This document shows, piece after piece, positions 59,359 to 64,000 of a stretch of 64,000 nt of DNA. A program made the position numbers and the translations under genes. The stretch is from Crotalaria pallida (taxonomy: Eukaryota; Streptophyta; Magnoliopsida; Fabales; Fabaceae), in NCBI GenBank assembly GCA_037953625.1, contig CM075651.1:62110501-62174500 (forward strand), written 5' to 3'. Each line of letters opens with the position of its first letter. The stretch's first letter is position 1. The notes below the pieces were generated by a model. It was not told where the DNA came from and did no database searches. It was given only the letters and a program-made list of their open reading frames with translations.

Positions 59359-59718
59359 GATTAGTGTGGTTAATGTAGCTAGTGGTGATTGTTTTGATTT
59401 AAGGATTACCGAAGCCATGAGCCAGTTATGTAACTAAGTCAGATTTTAATTCGGTATTGTGGAATACTCTATTTTGGAAGAACAACATTGTAAGTTTTTG
59501 GGAAAATGTTATGATGTCTTTGAAACCAGTCCCTTTATGAAGATGCAAGGTTTATGAGATGAACTATTTTAGTAACAACTCGATTTTCAGTAAAGAGTGG
59601 TACATGTAACATGGATACTTCAAACTGTTTTTCAAAAAAAAAAAAAATTTGGCCTCATCTTTGGTAAATTTTAATATACAAGTTAATGATTTTCGTTTAC
59701 GAAAATCGGGCCGTTACA

Positions 59719-60563
59719 GATTGGTATCAGAGCTTATGGTAATCCTTAGTGGCCTTAAGCATGGTCTTACATGCTTTGTTTGTGTGACTCTGTATGTTTG
59801 CTAGTATAATATAGGAGCATAGGACAAGGATTAGTTTGTCGCTTAGCGCTGACCGCATTAGTTTAAGAAACCTTTTGGCCCTATAAGAATAGACCATGAA
59901 TGGACCCTGCAATTAGGACCCTATACCTCTGATGTCTCATCAGTGATTGTTAGACTCAGAGCTGATCAACCCTAGCATATCCTCTTATATAGGGATAGTT
60001 AGTACCCTTGAGGATGTAGTGTATCTTACCTGAAATTCCGTGCTTGTTGAACTGCTTCAACAAAGCAGTTTTGTTATTGAGATTCGAACCTTTCCTTCAT
60101 GAGCCTCTATCAGATTGTAGCCTTACCTATTCAAGACCTTTTGTCCAAATGGTGGAGTTGGAAGTGCCATAGTTACCCCAAATAGTTCAAGGTTTGAGTG
60201 ATTGAGGAAGGAGAAGTAGTCTAAGTTGGTAAGGGTTGTAAGATCACCGTGAGATAGTTATAAGTTGGATCAAAGTTGGGGAGTCACCAGGAGAAAAAAA
60301 AAGGGCGTATGTTACCGGTCCTTAGAGGATTTGAGGAAAATCTGAGGATTAGAATTACCCTATACCCTAATTAGAAGTCTAGATGATCAAAGGTGGTGAG
60401 TTTGATTAATGTCCAGGATGGGTCTAAGGAGGAAAATGAGGATTGTTTGAGGAAGTAAGTAATCCTAAGTAGTAGTAGGATCCCCTTAAGCTGGAGATAT
60501 GATAGACGAAAACCCTAGAAATAGAAGGAGAACTGAAGAAAGGAGTAATTATTGTGAGGTAGT
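59719..60563 (+). mobile_element. Element G internal region (partial, non-coding)
   Basis: It starts with the PBS TGGTATCAGAGC at 59722-59733. It shares with the array internals the stretches 'gtggccttaagcatg', 'caaagttggggagtcac' and 'ttaccggtc'. No retroelement protein motif is visible. Confidence 0.8.
59722..59733 (+). promoter_or_regulatory. Primer-binding site of element G
   Basis: TGGTATCAGAGC, three bases after the LTR end. Confidence 0.9.
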
Positions 60564-62129
60564 TGTAGAATCAAGTCTCCAATGAGGTGGATTTATTTTG
60601 ATGATGACAATATAATTAGATCATGGATTTAAAGGAAAAATTCAAGCTCACCAAGTCAAGAAGATCAAGTGCATCAAATTAGCTAGTCATTCTCTATTTT
60701 ATTTTAATTGTAATTTTATTTCTATAATTGAGAGTGGGTAGCTTAGGAAATAATCTCATCCTAGGATAAATAATTTTAATGCATGAAAAAGGTTGGGATT
60801 ACATAAAATTATTCCTTGAGAAGAGAATTGAAATAAATATTTGAAAAACTTAATTTTTATCATCTCTGGGCAAAAGACTCGAGTAGTCTGAAAATTACTC
60901 GAGTATCAAAAGACTCGAGTAATCTGAAAGTTACTCGAGTATCAAAAGACTCGAGTATTTCAGCCTCAATCAGAGATTTGACCGTTAGTTCAGTACATGG
61001 GCATTTCTATTGAAAGATGGGCAAAAGACTCGAGTAGTGTCAAAAATACTCGAGTATTTTGGTTCTGACAGCAAATTTTTAACTGTTGGAAGAGGGCAAA
61101 AATGGCATGAAAAAGTTTGTCTTACTCTCTCATTCCCTCTTCCATATATCAGAATTGATTGCCCTTGTACTAAAGAGAGGAACATTAACAAGACTTAAGT
61201 AAAAACATTCTCTTTGCTCATTCTCTCTCTCAAGTGAAAGTTCTCTAACTCAACCAATTCATTCATTGTCATTATTTGTTCAAAGAGTTAGAGATTGTGC
61301 TTAATTGGTGTAGAAATCATTTGTTGTATTTCTCCACACACACTTTCATACCTTGTTCCAAAATCTTGGTTGGGAACCAAGTGTACCTAAGTGGGTCTTA
61401 GGTTCATCCAAGTCTTGAGAGGTTCTCAAGCAAAGTCTAAGAGGTTCTTAGCTTGGTGGAGCACTTGAAGGTTTCAAGGAGCTTGAGAAGAAGGAGTCTT
61501 CATCACCAAACTTCAAATTGGGGTAGAAATTCAAGAGTTTGGTACACTCTTGGAAGGGTTAGGTTGAGTGAGGCATCTCAATATCCCTTGTAATATTTCT
61601 AACAATTTGATTTTAGTAGACACTCCTAACGTTCTTAGGGGGACTGGATTAGCTCTCTTAAAAGAGAGTGAACCAGTATAAAATTGGTGGAGTCCTCTTT
61701 TTATTGCTTTCTTTTCATTCAAGTAAAAACCAAACCTAAGTTTCTCAAAAAGGGGCTTTTTAATTAGAGTAGTAATTCCGCAACAATTAGGGTGTTTTTA
61801 AGTTGTTTTAGCTTTATTTAATTGCTTACTACTCTTCTATTAATCTGCTCTGGACTGGTTTTACTCGTATTGATTTAAAGTGAAAATTTCACAAAAACTG
61901 TTTTCTGCACTTTGCACGATTTACTCGAGTATTCTTCAGAAGACTCGAGTGTTCTTACTATTTTACTCGAGTAGTCTGTAAAACACTCAAGTGTTCTTGC
62001 TCTGTTTCTGTAAAATCTGCACAAAATCAATTACATCTTAATTGCATTCGAAAATTAGTCACTGTTGCATTCAGATTACTATTCACCCCCCCTCTAGTAA
62101 TTTTTAAGCCCGCTTGTTGGTTTCCAACA
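60564..62129 (+). mobile_element. Element C 5' LTR (1566 bp)
   Basis: It begins TGTAGAATCAAG and ends TTTCCAACA, aligning with LTR B along its length (for example 'ttttgatgatgacaa' and 'gggtagaaattcaagag'). CTCGAG palindromes start at 60878, 60898, 60914, 60934, 60950, 61029, 61049, 61924, 61944 and 61966. A TATA-like CATATATC lies near 61144. Confidence 0.88.
60878..61054. promoter_or_regulatory. CTCGAG palindrome array in LTR U3 (element C)
   Basis: Seven perfect cores with start-to-start distances of 20, 16, 20, 16, 79 and 20. The sequence between them is not the same as in element B, but the pair spacing of 20 is. Confidence 0.85.
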
Positions 62130-62131
62130 AG

Positions 62132-62143
62132 TGGTATCAGAGC
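62132..62143 (+). promoter_or_regulatory. Primer-binding site of element C
   Basis: TGGTATCAGAGC, a perfect tRNA-iMet match, two bases after the LTR end. Confidence 0.9.
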
Positions 62144-62197
62144 TCGGTCGAAAGATCGAGCGTAAAAGCTTTTTCGAAAAAGATCCTTTTGGAAACA

Positions 62198-63963
62198 ATG
62201 GGCTCTAGCAATCAACAAGAAGGGTCTATGTCACTTAACCGACCTCCATTCTTCAATGGTGAAGATTATTCTTATTGGAAGGTTAGGATGAGAGTCTTTG
62301 TAGAAGAAATAGACACCGATATTTGGGATGCAATTGAAAAAGGTCCTCATATTCCTAGAAGAGTGGTTAATGGTGAAGCCGTTGTTATTCCTAGAACAAG
62401 TTGGAATGAAGATGATAAAATGAAAGCTTCATATGATTTAAAAGCTAAAAATATCATCTTCTCCGCTTTGTCCAAAAATGAATTTCATAGGATTTCACAA
62501 TGTAAATCGGCCAAAGAAATGTGGGATACCTTGCAAATTACTCATGAGGGAACTAGTGAAGTTAGAGACTCAAGATTAAATGCTTTAACTCATGAATATG
62601 AGCTCTTTCATATGTTCCCTAATGAGTCCATCAATAATATGCAAACAAGGTTCACACATATCGTTAACCAATTGATTGGCCTAGGAAAAGAATTTAGAGA
62701 TGGTGAAACTACTAACAAAGTCTTGAGATGTCTTGATAGGAGATGGCAACCAAAGGTAACCGCCATCAAGGAAGCTAAGGATATAAAATCTATGGACTTG
62801 ACCACCTTGTTTGGGAAGCTCCAAGAACATGAGATGGAACTATCAAGACTTCACTTAAATGAAGATTCGGACAAGAAAAAGAAAAGCATCTCTCTAAAGG
62901 CCTCAACCAAAATGCCGAAAGAGGATGAAGATGAATCTTCAAGTGAAAGCTCCGATCGTACTCTAAATGAGGAAGACATTAGTTTATTTGCCAAGAGGTT
63001 CAACAAATTCCTCAAAGGCAAAAAGGGTAGTTCATCATTCTCTAAGGACAAGAGACCTCAAGACAATAGATTCAAGGATAACAAGCCAAGAAACAAGAGC
63101 TCAAGTGAAAGTGTGAAATGTCATGCGTGTGGTGGGATAGGACACATAAAAATGGAATGTCCCACCTACTTGAGAAAGAATGAGAAGAAGACCCAAGATC
63201 GCAAGGGGAAGAGAGCTTACATTGTTTGGGATGAACCGGAAAAGGATTCCAAGTCAACCGCAAGTAGTTTGGATGATGAGGAAGCCAAGCTATGTCTCAT
63301 GGCCAAGAATGACAATGAAGCCTCCTCAAGTAGTGAAAGAAAAGACAATGAGAGTGAGGATGAGGTATCATCTAATTATTCTTACACCTCTTCTCATACT
63401 ATTTCTTATGATGATTTGCTAAATGAATATAATGAAATGCTAACTCAATTTGAAAGACTTGCTAAAGTTAACAAGGAAAAAGGAAAGAAGCTTTTGGAGT
63501 ATCAAAAGGAAATCAATGAATTGGAAAATCTATTAATGATTTGAAACTCCAAAATGCATCCTTAGAACTTGCTAACTCTAGTCATGTTTGTGAGAATGCA
63601 AATCAATTATATACCATCACTCATTGTGAAAAGTGTTGTGAGCTTGAAATGGAAGTAAATGATTTGAAAATCAAACTCAACACTTTTAACAAAAGTGATA
63701 GAAACCTAGATCGTTTAATTGGTTCTCTTATACACAATTCAAACAAAACCGGTTTAGGATATGTCCACAAGAAAAAGAAAAATAAAGTGGTTGGTTCATT
63801 CTCAAAAATTGATTTTACAAAGAAACCAACTTGCTTTTATTGTGGAAAATTTGGACATACAAACAATAAGTTCCATATCAAAACTTTTGGAATTCAAAAT
63901 GGTACTTATGTTTGGATTAAGAAGGGAGAATCATCCAAGACTACAAAAAGGGACCCAACATAA
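62198..63963 (+). pseudogene. gag: Sirevirus Gag (element C), frameshifted
   Basis: It starts MGSSNQ like element B and follows the same order: FNGEDYSYWKVRMRVF, CKSAKEMWDTLQITHEG, a first zinc knuckle (CHACGGIGHIKMEC), the YIVWDEPEK linker and a coiled-coil-like stretch. The first frame ends at 63544; the homologous sequence continues in another frame from about 63541, because one base is lost in an A-run near 63520. The second knuckle (CFYCGKFGHTNNKF) has lost its last Cys. A further indel near 63945 shifts the frame just before the 'WVPK' landmark. The pol region is beyond the window. Confidence 0.88.
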
Positions 63964-64000
63964 TTTGGGTACCCAAAATGAGCAAGTGATTGTGTCTTGT

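Larger units (their letters stand above)
53918..59718 (+). mobile_element. Element G 5' LTR (5801 bp)
   Basis: It begins TGTAACACCCTGC and ends CGGGCCGTTACA. It has the same layout as the T LTRs in forward orientation: purine-rich leader near 54780-55000, CATGCATG motifs (55144, 55733), donor-like site at 57212, TTTTGAAAA-rich zone (57770-58110), conserved block (58285-58775) and a terminal small ORF. An (AT)n tract is at about 54218-54246. It is shorter and moderately diverged from the array copies. Confidence 0.88.
53918..60563 (+). mobile_element. Element G: T-family 5' LTR plus internal region, entered by element C
   Basis: A plus-strand T-type LTR (53918-59718) is followed by a PBS and 0.85 kb of non-coding internal sequence. 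That internal sequence matches, as reverse complement, much of 6560-7220 in the array. Element C breaks it at 60564; the remainder and the 3' LTR are beyond the window. G cut the gag of F, so the five bases before it (TGGTC, 53913-53917) should be repeated after its far end. Confidence 0.85.
60564..64000 (+). mobile_element. Element C: second Sirevirus, truncated by window end
   Basis: 5' LTR, PBS and a broken gag closely related to, but clearly distinct from, element B. The insertion lies in the internal region of G. The five bases before it are GTAGT; their partner is outside the window. Confidence 0.88.

Noticed and set aside
1..64000. Search for a host gene, tRNA, rRNA or biosynthetic cluster
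   Set aside because: All long frames belong to retrotransposons; no intron-exon structure with a known plant protein and no RNA gene motif was recognised by eye.

Overview
The window reads as repeat-rich nuclear DNA of a flowering plant, probably a dicot. The content (Sirevirus and Angela-type Ty1/copia elements, very long chromovirus-like Ty3/gypsy LTRs, tRNA-Met primer sites) would suit a large legume-like genome, but nothing here fixes the species. I see no convincing host gene, tRNA, rRNA or CRISPR array. Almost every base can be assigned to LTR retrotransposons nested in one another.

Layout. 1-690: plus-strand fragment of a giant-LTR family (here called T). About 691-3730: a different LTR on the minus strand (H). 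3731-20209: a minus-strand tandem array of family T, partial LTR / internal / complete LTR / internal / partial LTR. LTRs are about 6.05 kb, internals only about 1.13 kb and without coding capacity. 20211-22593: another minus-strand LTR (I). 22594-22993 and 39988-43860: pieces of an old minus-strand Sirevirus (D), split by an Angela-type copia element (A, 22994-39987, TSD AAATG). Inside A's left LTR sits a nearly complete plus-strand Sirevirus (B, 23824-34624, TSD GTCTC) with gag, pol and a third, env-position ORF. About 43870-53917: a Ty3/gypsy element (F, plus strand). A solo T-type LTR on the minus strand (E, 46799-52594, TSD TTATT) lies in its LTR, and its gag is cut at 53917 by a plus-strand T-type LTR plus internal (G, 53918-60563). 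G is in turn entered by a second Sirevirus (C, from 60564), which runs off the window.

Working relationships. Only B is close to a complete coding element, and it carries two single-base frameshifts. A, the T array, E and G lack most or all proteins and would depend on enzymes from elsewhere. The most interesting signals are non-coding. (i) Perfect CTCGAG palindromes in the Sireviruses occur mainly as pairs about 20 bp apart, in the LTR and in a cluster just before a TATA-like box upstream of the third ORF; the older D element repeats the arrangement with an ATCGAT core. (ii) The T family has LTRs about five times longer than its internal region. (iii) T/F-type LTRs share a candidate intron inside the LTR whose acceptor lies next to a small ORF. 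(iv) A GC-richer block with an 8-bp-stem hairpin is kept between otherwise diverged T-type LTRs.

All coordinates were read by eye. LTR ends, TSDs, PBS and PPT positions are direct readings; lineage names come from motif recognition; ages and functions are inference.
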